DNA of 64,000 nt from Halomonas sp. 7T (GCF_025643255.1 NZ_CP087112.1:3224001-3288000), one strand, 5' to 3'; numbered from the stretch's first letter, positions 19,115 to 28,121 are shown. The notes: generated by a model from the letters alone, not told the origin. Made by a program: numbers and translations.

Positions 19115-19506
19115 TCGCTGGCTTGCGCCGGTGGAATCCAGGCAATCATATCCACTTCTACATCGGCGCCTCCGGCAAGGCCGGTGACGCCGATACAGGT
19201 GCGGGTAGGCAGTGGCTTCTCGAAGTAGCTGGCGTAGACACCATTCACCTCGTCAAAGTGGCCCATGTTGGTAATAAACACCCGTGACTGAACCACGTAC
19301 TCAAAGCTGCTGCCGACTTCTTCCAGCACAATCGCTAAGTTTTGCATCACGCGGTGGGTTTGTTCGGTAAACGTCCCCAGCAGCATTTCGTTGGTTTCGG
19401 GTACGGTGGGCATTTGCCCGGTAATAAAGACCAAGTCGCCGACGCGGCAAGCGTGGGAGAAGGGCGCAATCGGCTGTGGGGCACGGTCGATAAATAGCTT
19501 TTCCAT
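19111..19506 (-). CDS. RidA/YjgF-family reactive imine deaminase
   Basis: A 131-residue RidA-superfamily protein that would hydrolyse reactive enamine/imine intermediates of amino-acid metabolism. The family core is visible: AFVITGQMP-type strand (LVFITGQMPTVPE), the NLAIVLEEVGSSFEYVVQSRVF helix region, and the catalytic arginine in PTRTCIGV with the closing VEVDMIAW. Length and the NGVYASYF motif match. It follows the aap amino-acid transporter on the same strand, separated by a terminator, which suits a role in catabolism of imported amino acids. The exact Rid subgroup is uncertain. Confidence 0.82.
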   Translation of the reverse strand: MEKLFIDRAPQPIAPFSHACRVGDLVFITGQMPTVPETNEMLLGTFTEQTHRVMQNLAIVLEEVGSSFEYVVQSRVFITNMGHFDEVNGVYASYFEKPLPTRTCIGVTGLAGGADVEVDMIAWIPPAQASD

Positions 19507-19559
19507 CTTACATTGTCTCTCTTATGTCGATGCGTTGGCGTTGTTAGCTATGTATGCAA

Positions 19560-19589
19560 TACAAAAATGGGCCTGCAATGAGGCCCATT
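19560..19589 (-). terminator. Intrinsic terminator of the aapJQMP operon
   Basis: AATGGGCCT pairs with AGGCCCATT (9 bp, 6-base loop). On the minus strand the hairpin is followed by TTTTTGT. It begins 32 bp after the aapP stop. Confidence 0.8.
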
Positions 19590-19608
19590 GTCTTACCCCT
19601 CGCTCTAC

Positions 19609-19632
19609 TTAGTGTCCCAATTAGTGTCCCAA
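19609..19632. repeat. Tandem 12-bp duplication at the aapP stop codon
   Basis: TTAGTGTCCCAA occurs twice in direct tandem (19609-19620, 19621-19632). The second copy contains the last codons and stop of aapP, so the first is a duplicated gene end just outside the frame. It looks like a recent slippage event. Confidence 0.8.
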
Positions 19633-20397
19633 AATCTGGCTTAAGAAGAGCTGGGTGCGTTCTGATTGTGGGTTGTTGAAGAACGGCTCAGGGGCGTTCT
19701 CTTCAATGATTTGCCCCTGGTCCATAAAAATCACCCGGTCAGCCACGGTTTTGGCAAAGCCCATTTCGTGTGTCACGCAGAGCATCGTCATGCCTTCTTC
19801 GGCCAGTTCGACCATAACGTCCAGCACTTCTTTAATCATTTCCGGGTCAAGGGCCGAAGTGGGTTCATCGAACAGCATGACGTCAGGGTGCATGCACAGT
19901 GAGCGGGCAATGGCTACCCGTTGCTGCTGGCCGCCGGAAAGCTGGCCTGGGTACTTAAGCGCCTGCTCGGCAATGCGCACCCGCTCTAGGTACTGCATGG
20001 CCATCTCTTCTGCCTCGCGGCGCGGCTTTTTTTGCACCCACATGGGGGCGATGCAGCAGTTTTCCAGCACTGTTAAGTGAGGAAAGAGGTTGAAGTGCTG
20101 GAACACCATGCCCACGCTACGGCGGATTTGCTCGATACGCTTCACGTCTTGGGTCAGCGGCACGCCGCCCACCACGATATCGCCCTGTTGATGCTCTTCT
20201 AAGTGGTTGATGCAGCGAATCAAGGTTGACTTGCCTGAGCCTGACGGCCCGCAAATAACGATACGTTCGCCACGTTTTACTTCTAGGTCGATATCCCGCA
20301 GCACGTGGAAATCGCCGTACCATTTGTTAACGCCGCGCATTTCAACCATCAGGTCAGACGTGCGGGTATCAGAGAGGTTGGAAGCTGCTTGAGTCAT
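19621..20397 (-). CDS. aapP: General L-amino acid ABC transporter ATPase AapP
   Basis: A 258-residue polar-amino-acid importer ATPase of the AapP/GlnQ group. Walker A is GPSGSGKST, the Q-loop lies in [14 protein letters not shown], the signature is [15 protein letters not shown] and Walker B is [26 protein letters not shown] is typical of amino-acid uptake ATPases. The start has AGGA at good spacing. It is the last gene of aapJ-aapQ-aapM-aapP and its 3' end is partially duplicated in tandem. Confidence 0.92.
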   Translation of the reverse strand: MTQAASNLSDTRTSDLMVEMRGVNKWYGDFHVLRDIDLEVKRGERIVICGPSGSGKSTLIRCINHLEEHQQGDIVVGGVPLTQDVKRIEQIRRSVGMVFQHFNLFPHLTVLENCCIAPMWVQKKPRREAEEMAMQYLERVRIAEQALKYPGQLSGGQQQRVAIARSLCMHPDVMLFDEPTSALDPEMIKEVLDVMVELAEEGMTMLCVTHEMGFAKTVADRVIFMDQGQIIEENAPEPFFNNPQSERTQLFLSQILGH

Positions 20398-20434
20398 GTC
20401 TTTATCCTGCTAAAAATCGTTAATAAAAGCGGCG

Positions 20435-21535
20435 TTAGCGCTTATGGCCGGTGTGCAGCTTGCGTTCTAAGTACTGGCTATAACGCGACATGCTGAAACA
20501 GAAGATCCAGAACATGAAGGCGGCAAACACATAGCCTTCCAGCGAAAAGCCCAGCCAGCGTGAGTCGGCCAGCGCCGCTTGCACGATCCCCAATAGGTCA
20601 AATAGCCCAATGATCATGACCAGGGTGGTGTCTTTAAACAGCGAAATGAAGGTATTCACGATGCCGGGAATCATCATTTTCAGTGCCTGGGGAAGCACTA
20701 TTAGCCCCATGCGTTTCCAGTAGGTCATGCCCAGCGCCGCCGCTGCCTCTTCCTGGCCTTTCGGGATGGCCTGTAGACCACCACGGATCACCTCGGCCAT
20801 GTAGGCACTTTGGAACAGCGTCAAACCGATCAGCGCACGTACTAGGCGGTCGACGCTCATGTCGGAAGGCAGGAACAGCGGCAGCATGACCGAGGCCATG
20901 AACAGCACGGTGATTAGCGGCACGCCGCGCCAAAATTCAATAAAGACCACGCAGAAGCTTTTCACGATGGGCATATTGGAGCGCCGTCCCAACGCCAGCA
21001 CGATACCAATGGGTAGCGCGCCCACCATACCGACGGTAGCCAGTAGCAGCGTCAGCATTAAGCCGCCCCAGCGGTGGGTCGGTACGCGTGGCAGGTCGAA
21101 GTAACCACCGTGCAGCAGCACATAGGCAGCGATGGGGAAGCCGACTAAGGCAAAGACAGCGACCCAGCGCTTGAAGGGTAGGCGGGGTATTGCCAGCCAG
21201 GCGATCAGCGTAAAGAAGCCCGCAAAGACAATGTTGGCACGCCAGATTTCATCGCGGGGGTATAAGCCGTAGATAAACTGGGTAAAGCGGGCATTGATAA
21301 AGACCCAACAAGCACCTTCCCGTGAGCAGTCTTCCCGTGTGGTACCGATCCAGTCGGCATTTAGAAACGCCCACTGAACGGTGGGAACCACCAACAAATA
21401 GAGTATGTACAGCCCGATCAGCGTAAAGAGGGTATTGATGGGGCCATTGAACAGATTGGCACGGAGCCAGGCAACCGCTCCAACCGAACTGTTGGGGGCT
21501 GGCCGCTGCTCTATCATGGTTTGATTATGAATCAT
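20435..21535 (-). CDS. aapM: General L-amino acid ABC transporter permease AapM
   Basis: A 366-residue permease of the HisMQ class with a long N-terminal extension typical of AapM. Helices occur near 35-55 and 105-150, then the conserved permease core begins at about residue 170. The docking loop and amino-acid permease motif are seen in GGLQAIPKGQEEAAAALGMT and the following LIVLPQALKMMIPGIVNTFI. It pairs with AapQ to form the membrane channel. There is a GAGGAT ribosome site, and the gene sits 21 bp after aapQ. Confidence 0.92.
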   Translation of the reverse strand: MIHNQTMIEQRPAPNSSVGAVAWLRANLFNGPINTLFTLIGLYILYLLVVPTVQWAFLNADWIGTTREDCSREGACWVFINARFTQFIYGLYPRDEIWRANIVFAGFFTLIAWLAIPRLPFKRWVAVFALVGFPIAAYVLLHGGYFDLPRVPTHRWGGLMLTLLLATVGMVGALPIGIVLALGRRSNMPIVKSFCVVFIEFWRGVPLITVLFMASVMLPLFLPSDMSVDRLVRALIGLTLFQSAYMAEVIRGGLQAIPKGQEEAAAALGMTYWKRMGLIVLPQALKMMIPGIVNTFISLFKDTTLVMIIGLFDLLGIVQAALADSRWLGFSLEGYVFAAFMFWIFCFSMSRYSQYLERKLHTGHKR

Positions 21536-21556
21536 GTAAACATCCTCACCGTCGGC

Positions 21557-22747
21557 CTAGCGTTCAACTAGCGCCACTCGGGCGTTGAACCAGTTCATAA
21601 ACATGGACACCAGCAGGCTGATGGTTAGGTAAACCGCCATGGTCATCGCAATGACCTCAATGGCTTGGCCGGTCTGGTTCAGCGTGGTACCGGCAAACAC
21701 TGAGACAAGATCGGGATAGCCGATGGCGGTGGCCAGCGACGAGTTCTTGATCAGGTTCAGGTACTGGCTGGTCAGCGGCGGAATAATCACGCGCAGCGCT
21801 TGGGGAATCACCACTAAGCGGAGTACCAGATTACGCGGCAGGCTGAGCGCCTGGGCAGCTTCCGTTTGCCCGTGGGAAATCGCTTGAATGCCCGAGCGGA
21901 CAATTTCAGCGATAAACGAAGCGGTATAAATCGATAGTGCCAACCAAAGGGCAAGGAACTCAGGGATGACCGTAATGCCGCCACGGAAATTAAAGCCGCG
22001 CAGTTCGGGCATTTCCCAGGTCACCGGCACGCCGGTGGCAACGAGGACTAACAGTGGTAAACCAAATATGAGTGCAAACGAGATCCAGTAAGCCGGTAGA
22101 CGTTTACCGGTGGCTTCATGGCGACGCTTATTCCAGATAACCAGCGCAATGCTGGCAATAATGGCGATGAGGAACGTAACTGGGATTAAGCCAAAGCCAG
22201 ACTCAAACAGTGGCTGAGGTAAATACAGGCCGCGCACGTTCAGAAAAATCGCTTCACCAAAGGCCATGCTATCCCGGGCGCTTGGCAACGTGCGCAGCAC
22301 GGCAAAGTACCAGAAGAAAATTTGTAGCAGCAATGGAATATTGCGAAAGGTTTCGATATACGCCGCTGCCAGCTTAGCAAGCAGCCAGTTGGGCGATAGG
22401 CGGGCGATACCGACAATAAAGCCAATGATGGTCGCAGCTAATACCCCTAGACCACCCACCAACAGCGTATTGAGTAAGCCAACAAAAAAGGTGCGGCCAT
22501 AGGTGCTTTGAGAGGAGTAGTCGATCAGACTCTGCACGATCCCAAAGCCAGCGGTGTTGCCTAAGAAACCAAACCCGGTGGTGATACCACGTGCGGATAA
22601 GTTGTCTTGGACATTACCGACAATGTAAAGCAGAAAAGCTGCCACAGCGGCAACCAGAATCAGCTGAAAGATAAGCGCACGTTTGGCGCGGTCTCGCCAA
22701 AACGGCGGCTTGTGGCCAGCGGGGCGAGTGTTAGGGCTTACAGACAT
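21557..22747 (-). CDS. aapQ: General L-amino acid ABC transporter permease AapQ
   Basis: A 396-residue permease. A first helix at about 28-50 and a periplasmic loop precede the HisMQ core, which is interrupted by an extra segment (about 170-250), as in other AapQ proteins. The docking motif is RSGIQAISHGQTEAAQALSL, followed by VVIPQALRVIIPPLTSQYLN. The ATG at 22747 has GGAGA about 9 bases upstream; the frame continues ten codons to a TTG, which is less likely. It lies between aapJ and aapM. Confidence 0.92.
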   Translation of the reverse strand: MSVSPNTRPAGHKPPFWRDRAKRALIFQLILVAAVAAFLLYIVGNVQDNLSARGITTGFGFLGNTAGFGIVQSLIDYSSQSTYGRTFFVGLLNTLLVGGLGVLAATIIGFIVGIARLSPNWLLAKLAAAYIETFRNIPLLLQIFFWYFAVLRTLPSARDSMAFGEAIFLNVRGLYLPQPLFESGFGLIPVTFLIAIIASIALVIWNKRRHEATGKRLPAYWISFALIFGLPLLVLVATGVPVTWEMPELRGFNFRGGITVIPEFLALWLALSIYTASFIAEIVRSGIQAISHGQTEAAQALSLPRNLVLRLVVIPQALRVIIPPLTSQYLNLIKNSSLATAIGYPDLVSVFAGTTLNQTGQAIEVIAMTMAVYLTISLLVSMFMNWFNARVALVER

Positions 22748-22847
22748 GGAAGGCGTCTCCGCGATACGGACGGTCAATCAAATGGCCCGCCACTCCCCTA
22801 GACATTGCGACGTGAGCAGGGTGGCGGGCCGGGGTCAAACGAGACGC

Positions 22848-23873
22848 TTAGCGAATCGGCGGAGCGTACTGGAACCCACCTTGGTTCCACAGGGCGTTAA
22901 CACCGCGCTCAATTTCAAGCGGAGAACCCATACCGACGTTGCGATCAAAGCTTTCGCCGTAGTTACCTACTTGGCTCAGGATGTTGTAAGCCCAGTCGGC
23001 TTCAAGACCCATGCCTTCACCGTAGTTGCCATCTTGGCCCAGCAGGCGAGCAACATCCGGGTTATCAGAGCTGAGCATCTCTTCAGCGTTTTCGCTGGTC
23101 ACGCCGTACTCTTCACCGTTGATCATGGCAAACAGTGACCACTTCACGATGTTGAACCACAGGTCATCGCCCTGGCGTACGACCGGGCCTAGCGGCTCTT
23201 TAGAGATAACGTCGGGAAGAATCATAGCGCCCGCAGGGTCGTCGAGCTGAATGCGCAGTGCCGCTAGCTGGGAGGTATCGGAAGTGAGAACGTCACAGCG
23301 GCCAGCTTGGAAGCCGCCAACGGTTTGTTCAGAGGTATCGAAAACGATGGGGTCAAACTCCATGCCGTTGGCACGGAAGTAGTCCGCCAAGTTCAGCTCA
23401 GTCGTGGTGCCAGACTGAATACAAATAGCGGCGCCATCCAACTCAGAGGCACTGGAAATGCCTAAATCGCGGGAGACCATAAAGCCCTGGCCATCGTAGA
23501 AGTTAACGCCGGTGAAGTTCAGGCCCAGCGTTGTGTCACGGGTGGTGGTCCAGGTGGTGTTGCGTGACAGAACGTCAACTTCGCCAGACTGCAGGGCCGT
23601 GAAGCGCTCTACAGCGTTTAAGGAGATGTAATTCACCGCATTCGCATCGCCGAGAACGGCCGCTGCCACGGCACGGCATACGTCGACATCCAGCCCTTGC
23701 CAGTTACCTTCGTCGTCAGGGGCGGAAAAACCTGGCAGACCGTCGCTGACACCGCACTGTACGGCACCCCGCTCAATGGTATCTTCCAACGTATCCGCTT
23801 GGGCAGTGGCGACACCAGCCAACGAGATAGCACCTGCGGAGGCCAGCAGTACCAAGTGTTTCTTGTTCATCAT
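22848..23873 (-). CDS. aapJ: General L-amino acid ABC transporter binding protein AapJ
   Basis: A 341-residue periplasmic binding protein for many L-amino acids. The signal peptide runs to about residue 26 (VATAQA). The SBP_bac_3 domain shows VQCGVSDGLPGFSAPDDEG, LDVDVCRAVAAAVLGDA and ALQSGEVDVLSRNTTWT. Four cysteines include the C40/C67 type pair of this subfamily. It is the first gene of aapJQMP. A sigma-54-like promoter at 23934-23949 and an NtrC-like palindrome at 24048-24062 lie upstream. A close paralogue follows on the same strand, upstream at 24116-25126. Confidence 0.93.
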   Translation of the reverse strand: MMNKKHLVLLASAGAISLAGVATAQADTLEDTIERGAVQCGVSDGLPGFSAPDDEGNWQGLDVDVCRAVAAAVLGDANAVNYISLNAVERFTALQSGEVDVLSRNTTWTTTRDTTLGLNFTGVNFYDGQGFMVSRDLGISSASELDGAAICIQSGTTTELNLADYFRANGMEFDPIVFDTSEQTVGGFQAGRCDVLTSDTSQLAALRIQLDDPAGAMILPDVISKEPLGPVVRQGDDLWFNIVKWSLFAMINGEEYGVTSENAEEMLSSDNPDVARLLGQDGNYGEGMGLEADWAYNILSQVGNYGESFDRNVGMGSPLEIERGVNALWNQGGFQYAPPIR

Positions 23874-23933
23874 GATTGTTCCCCTTCCTCGATTTAATGT
23901 CGTTATGCATGCAGATGCATGACACTAAAAGCT

Positions 23934-23949
23934 AGCAAGGAAGATGCCA
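23934..23949 (-). promoter_or_regulatory. Putative sigma-54 promoter of aapJQMP
   Basis: On the minus strand TGGCATCTTCCTTGCT matches the -24/-12 consensus (TGGCAC-N5-TTGCW) with exact GG/GC spacing and a full TTGCT -12 element. The predicted start near 23923 leaves a leader of about 50 bases that begins with an ATGCAT-GCAG-ATGCAT hairpin. Confidence 0.75.
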
Positions 23950-24020
23950 AAAAGGATACGAGGCAAAATTCAGCGCTTTTCAACGCAAAAAGGGACTATT
24001 TCCTACCAAAGTTGTGATGC

Positions 24021-24077
24021 AAAAAAGTGCATTAGCAGCTACCGCACGCACTTTTTTGGTGCGCAGCCGCTAATGCA
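24021..24077 (-). terminator. Terminator of the second aapJ gene, overlapping an alternative hairpin
   Basis: AAAAAAGTGC (24021-24030) pairs with GCACTTTTTT (24048-24057), giving a GC stem with an A/T tract on each strand, a terminator in either direction. A competing helix TGCATTAGC/GCTAATGCA (24028-24036 with 24069-24077) overlaps its arm, so the two cannot form together. Confidence 0.55.
24048..24062. promoter_or_regulatory. Putative NtrC binding site upstream of aapJQMP
   Basis: GCACTTTTTTGGTGC matches the NtrC operator pattern GCAC-N6-GGTGC exactly in both half-sites. It lies roughly 125-140 bp upstream of the predicted sigma-54 start site, a normal enhancer distance. Confidence 0.65.
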
Positions 24078-24115
24078 TTGGTGATACCCTTGCTGTAACG
24101 CGTAAACGGGGCGAG

Positions 24116-25126
24116 TTAACGAATCGGCGGCGCGTACTGAATACCGCCATCATTCCATAGGGCGTTTAAGCCGCGGGCTATGTTGAAATCTGACGCGGTT
24201 CCTACGTTGCGGTCATAAATATCGGCATAGTTGCCCACCTGTTTGACGATTTGGTACGCCCAGTCGGCCTCAATGCCCATGGCATCGCCAAAATCACCGT
24301 CGCGTCCTAGCAGGCGCATTATGTCGGGGTTTTCTGAGCCGAGCTGCTCGTCTACGTTCGCTTGGCTAACACCTAGCTCTTCAGCGTTGAGCATGGCAAA
24401 TAGCGACCATTTGACGATGTTAAACCACTGATCATCGCCTTGGCGTACGGCGGGGCCAAGCGGCTCTTTAGAGATGATTTCAGGCAGTACAACCGCCATG
24501 CTGGGGTCGGCAAGCTGCATGCGCTGAGCATAGAGCTGGGAGGCATCGGAGCTTAAGACGTCGCAGCGGCCTGCCTCAAATCCGGCAATAGACTGCTCGG
24601 GCGCATCAAATACCACGGCATCATAGGTCATGCCGTTAATGCGGAAGTAGTCAGAAAGGTTGAGTTCGCTGGTGGTGCCAGACTGGGTGCAGACGGCCGC
24701 GCCATCGAGCTCTTTAGCGCTCTGTACACCCAAGTCGCTGGCGACCATAAAGGCTTGGCCGTCGTAGTAACTCACGCCGGTGAAGTGCATCCCCTGGGTG
24801 GTGTCTCGGCTTGATGTCCAGGTGGTGGTGCGTGACAGCACGTCGACTTCGCCCGACTGCAGCGCGGTAAAGCGCTCCACCGAGTCGAGCGGTACGAAAT
24901 CTACTTTTGTGGCGTCGCCCAGCACTGCAGCCGCGATAGCACGGCACACATCGGTGTCTAAGCCTCGGTACTGATCGTCGTCATCCAGCGAAGAAAAGCC
25001 AGGCTGTGCGGCATTAACCCCACAGCGCACGCTATCGCGTTGTTGAACAGTGTCCAGCGTGCTGGCTATGGCCATCGCAGGCACTAAAACACCGACTCCT
25101 ACTCCCAACCAACGAACGGTTTTCAT
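24116..25126 (-). CDS. AapJ-like amino acid binding protein, second copy
   Basis: A 336-residue paralogue of the adjacent AapJ. It has a signal peptide to about residue 22 (VPAMAIA), then SVRCGVNAAQPGFSSLDDDD, LDTDVCRAIAAAVLGDA and ALQSGEVDVLSRTTTW, keeping the same cysteines. By eye it is similar to AapJ over the whole length, including the ALNALWNDGGIQYAPPIR-like end. It has its own AAGGA ribosome site and lies between the speE terminator and a terminator-like hairpin, so it can be expressed separately. No second set of permeases is present. It may feed the same AapQMP channel with a different amino-acid preference. Confidence 0.9.
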   Translation of the reverse strand: MKTVRWLGVGVGVLVPAMAIASTLDTVQQRDSVRCGVNAAQPGFSSLDDDDQYRGLDTDVCRAIAAAVLGDATKVDFVPLDSVERFTALQSGEVDVLSRTTTWTSSRDTTQGMHFTGVSYYDGQAFMVASDLGVQSAKELDGAAVCTQSGTTSELNLSDYFRINGMTYDAVVFDAPEQSIAGFEAGRCDVLSSDASQLYAQRMQLADPSMAVVLPEIISKEPLGPAVRQGDDQWFNIVKWSLFAMLNAEELGVSQANVDEQLGSENPDIMRLLGRDGDFGDAMGIEADWAYQIVKQVGNYADIYDRNVGTASDFNIARGLNALWNDGGIQYAPPIR

Positions 25127-25181
25127 TTGTTATTCCTTAACGTGAAAGGGTAAAACAACCTCAGCACTGAATGCGTCAGCA

Positions 25182-25209
25182 TAAAAAAGGCCGAGCAATG
25201 CTCGGCCTT
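25182..25209 (-). terminator. Intrinsic terminator of hemE-speE
   Basis: AAGGCCGAGC pairs with GCTCGGCCTT (10 bp, AAT loop) and is followed on the minus strand by TTTTTTAT. It begins 21 bp after the speE stop. Confidence 0.85.
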
Positions 25210-25229
25210 GGCTATTCGCAGACGCGACG

Positions 25230-26090
25230 TTATGCGAAGGCTTTACGCATAAACGGCGGCAGCGATAGCGCACCACGGTGAGCATCACCTGTGTAGTACT
25301 GTAGCGGCATTTCATGCTCAGCGGCAGCTTGTTCACGGAAGCGTTCAACGCTGGTTGCTTTACCGGCTAAAGTGACGCTCCACCAGCCTGATGGATACAC
25401 CGGTTGCGGGAAGGGCAGTGTGGCCACGCTATCAAAACCCGCTTCGCGCATATCGTTACGCAGCTCGCGAATAATAGAGCCGCTGTGGTAAAGCGGTGAT
25501 TCGCTCTGCTGCACCATGACGCCGCCGCTTTTTAGAATGCGGTGGCAGCGCTTCAGAAAGTCGGTTTTGAACAGCCCTTCGGCGGGGCCGACCGGGTCGG
25601 TGGAGTCGATGATCAGCACGTCGATGCTCTCATCGGCAGCGTCGTCGACCCACTTCACGCCATCGGCAAATAGCAGCTCGGCACGCGGGTCGCCGTTGGC
25701 TTCCACCAACGAGGGGAAAAAGCGCTCGGAGGCCTTGGTCACTTCTTCATCGATATCGATTTGGGTGACTTTTTCAACGCCGGGGTGGCGCAGCACCTCT
25801 TTTAACGTGCCGCAGTCGCCGCCGCCAATAATGACCACGCGTTTGGGGTCTTGATGGGTGAACAGCGCCGGGTGGGCGATCATTTCGTGGTAAAGGAAAT
25901 TGTCGCGGTCGGTCAGCATCACGCAACCATCGAGCACCATTAGATTGCCGTAGGTCTCCGTGGCATAGACTTCCAGGTGCTGGTAAGGGCTTTGCACATC
26001 CAGCAGCTTTTCGGTGACTTTCAGCGAGAAAGCGCTGCCGTGGCTATCAAACACTTCGGTAAACCACTGGTCGTCGCGTAAATCGCTCAT
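25230..26090 (-). CDS. speE: Spermidine synthase (polyamine aminopropyltransferase) SpeE
   Basis: A 286-residue cytosolic aminopropyltransferase making spermidine from putrescine and decarboxylated S-adenosylmethionine. It has the family length and motifs: YGNLMVLDGCVMLTDRDNF, YHEMIAHPALF, the nucleotide loop VVIIGGGDCGTLKEVLRH, QIDIDEEV and the catalytic DSTDPVGPAEGLF. AGGAG lies upstream of the ATG, and the start overlaps the hemE stop as TAATG. The pairing with hemE makes a two-gene operon ended by a strong terminator. Confidence 0.93.
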   Translation of the reverse strand: MSDLRDDQWFTEVFDSHGSAFSLKVTEKLLDVQSPYQHLEVYATETYGNLMVLDGCVMLTDRDNFLYHEMIAHPALFTHQDPKRVVIIGGGDCGTLKEVLRHPGVEKVTQIDIDEEVTKASERFFPSLVEANGDPRAELLFADGVKWVDDAADESIDVLIIDSTDPVGPAEGLFKTDFLKRCHRILKSGGVMVQQSESPLYHSGSIIRELRNDMREAGFDSVATLPFPQPVYPSGWWSVTLAGKATSVERFREQAAAEHEMPLQYYTGDAHRGALSLPPFMRKAFA

Positions 26091-27202
26091 TACTTTACTC
26101 CTGGGCGCGAATCGTTCGTTTGGGCCGGAATGCCTTTATGGTACTGCGGGCTTAAATCGTGCAACGCCTCCATAAACGCAGTGACGTGATCGGGGTTGGT
26201 GAACTGACTGATGCCGTGGCCCAGGTTAAATACGTGGCCAGGGCCGTGTCCGTAGCTCTCCAGCACGCGTGCCACTTCCGCACGGATGGCTGAAGGCCGG
26301 GCAAACAGCACGTTGGGGTCCAGGTTGCCCTGCAGGGCCACTTTATGGCCAACCCGTGCGCGTGCGTCGGAAAGCTCGGTTGACCAATCGATACCCAGCG
26401 CATCGGCGCCGGCACAAGCGATATGTTCGAGCCACTGGCCGCCGTTCTTAGTAAATAGAATCACCGGCACGTGACGTCCATCGTGCTCACGAATCAATCC
26501 AGAGACGATCTGCTCCATGTAGCGCAGCGAAAATTCCAGGTAGGCGGGGGTTGAGAGCGCACCGCCCCAGGTATCAAAAATCTGCACCGCTTGGGCGCCC
26601 GCGCGAATCTGCGCGTTCAGGTAGTCAGTGACCGACTGTGCCAGGGTATCCAGCAGCTGGTGCATGGTGTCTGGCGTGTCGTACAGCATGGTTTTTAAGT
26701 GGCGGAAATCTTTACTGGAACCGCCTTCCACCATATACGTGGCAAGCGTCCAGGGGCTGCCTGAAAAACCGATTAGCGGCATGCGGCCGTTCAGCTCACG
26801 GCGGATGGTCGAGACCGCACGCATGACATAATCAAGATCGCGCTCGGCGTTGGGCACCGTTAATGCCGCCACCTCGTCGGGAGTGCGTACGGTTTTTCTG
26901 AATTTGGGGCCTTCGCCGGTTTCGAAATAGAGCCCCAATCCCATCGCGTCTGGAATGGTGAGAATGTCGGAGAACAGAATGGCGGCATCCAGCGGATAAC
27001 GCTCAAGGGGTTGCAGCGTTACTTCACAGGCGAGGTCATGGTTGCGGCACAGGTCCATAAAGCTGCCTGCATCAGCGCGGCTGGCGCGATACTCGGGCAG
27101 GTAACGGCCTGCTTGGCGCATCATCCACACTGGAGTGCGGTCAACGGGCTGGCGAGCCAGCGCGCGAAGAAAACGATCGTTTTGTAAAGGTGTGGTGGTC
27201 AT
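26090..27202 (-). CDS. hemE: Uroporphyrinogen decarboxylase HemE
   Basis: A 370-residue heme-pathway enzyme that decarboxylates the four acetate side chains of uroporphyrinogen III in the cytosol. Signature sequences are [16 protein letters not shown] near residue 25, [12 protein letters not shown], and [17 protein letters not shown] near 145, with [15 protein letters not shown] near the end. The start is ATG at 27202; a GTG two codons earlier is possible. Its stop overlaps the speE start (TAATG). An 11-bp direct repeat (TGAAGATAGGA, 27254-27264 and 27273-27283) lies upstream. Confidence 0.94.
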   Translation of the reverse strand: MTTTPLQNDRFLRALARQPVDRTPVWMMRQAGRYLPEYRASRADAGSFMDLCRNHDLACEVTLQPLERYPLDAAILFSDILTIPDAMGLGLYFETGEGPKFRKTVRTPDEVAALTVPNAERDLDYVMRAVSTIRRELNGRMPLIGFSGSPWTLATYMVEGGSSKDFRHLKTMLYDTPDTMHQLLDTLAQSVTDYLNAQIRAGAQAVQIFDTWGGALSTPAYLEFSLRYMEQIVSGLIREHDGRHVPVILFTKNGGQWLEHIACAGADALGIDWSTELSDARARVGHKVALQGNLDPNVLFARPSAIRAEVARVLESYGHGPGHVFNLGHGISQFTNPDHVTAFMEALHDLSPQYHKGIPAQTNDSRPGVK

Positions 27203-27253
27203 AAACACTTGCTCTTAAGAAATTTGCCCGCATTGTAAGGGAGTCTTTGCACC

Positions 27254-27283
27254 TGAAGATAGGAATTGTACTTGAAGATAGGA
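27254..27283. repeat. Direct repeat upstream of hemE
   Basis: TGAAGATAGGA occurs at 27254-27264 and 27273-27283 (period 19 bp), between the divergent hemE and ribA starts. It could be a regulator site; no known motif is recognised. Confidence 0.4.
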
Positions 27284-27422
27284 GGCATGGCGGCGTCTGT
27301 GATGGCATTAATCGTGTCATCTTGGCGGCACGGTGAGGCCGCCGCCGCTTCCTGGTAAACTATGCGCCCACTTTGCCAACACTGGTGTGGTTAACTGGTT
27401 TGGTTAATCAGCGAGGTAACCT

Positions 27423-28058
27423 GTGACCATTCGCTTCATTGCTGCTTCTCGGCTGCCCACTCCTTGGGCGACATTCACCATGCATGGTTTCGAAGACGAG
27501 GCCACGGGTAAAGACCATATTGCGCTAACGCTGGGCGACGTGAGCGGCGGCGAACCGGTGCTTGGGCGCGTGCACTCCGAATGTTTAACCGGTGATGCAC
27601 TGTTTTCCATGCGCTGCGACTGCGGCTACCAGTTGCAAGAGGCGCTTAAGCGGATTGCCGAAGAAGGTCGCGGCGTACTGTTTTACCTGCGCCAGGAAGG
27701 GCGTGGTATCGGGCTACTCAACAAAATTCGCGCCTATCATTTGCAAGACCAGGGTGCCGATACGGTAGAAGCCAACGAACAGTTGGGCTTTGGAGCAGAC
27801 ATGCGCCGCTACGATCTCTGCGTGCCGATGCTCAACCACCTGGGGGTCACTGCGTTAAAACTCATGACCAACAACCCGCGTAAAGTAGATGCGCTAACCC
27901 GTGACGGCGTAAAAGTGGTTGAGCGCCTGCCTATTACCACCGGCTTGAATCCTCACAACGAACAGTACCTCTCTACAAAAGCAGGGAAGCTCGGACACAT
28001 GATGGTTTTGGACGACTTTACCCAGGCGAGTGACGTTGATATTGAGCGAAAAGAGTGA
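27423..28058 (+). CDS. ribA: GTP cyclohydrolase II RibA
   Basis: A 211-residue enzyme that opens GTP in the first step of riboflavin synthesis. Zinc ligands are the cysteines in [17 protein letters not shown] near residue 55-68. The catalytic [20 protein letters not shown] region follows, and NNPRKVDAL and [18 protein letters not shown] lie near the end. It is a stand-alone RibA, not fused to RibB. The GTG start at 27423 has GAGG about 6 bases upstream. The gene is divergent from hemE. Confidence 0.93.
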   Translation: MTIRFIAASRLPTPWATFTMHGFEDEATGKDHIALTLGDVSGGEPVLGRVHSECLTGDALFSMRCDCGYQLQEALKRIAEEGRGVLFYLRQEGRGIGLLNKIRAYHLQDQGADTVEANEQLGFGADMRRYDLCVPMLNHLGVTALKLMTNNPRKVDALTRDGVKVVERLPITTGLNPHNEQYLSTKAGKLGHMMVLDDFTQASDVDIERKE

Positions 28059-28121
28059 TGTGGCTAGCACAAACGTCCTATAAACATATTGCTGTACACT
28101 TAAGATAAACGATATGTTTGA

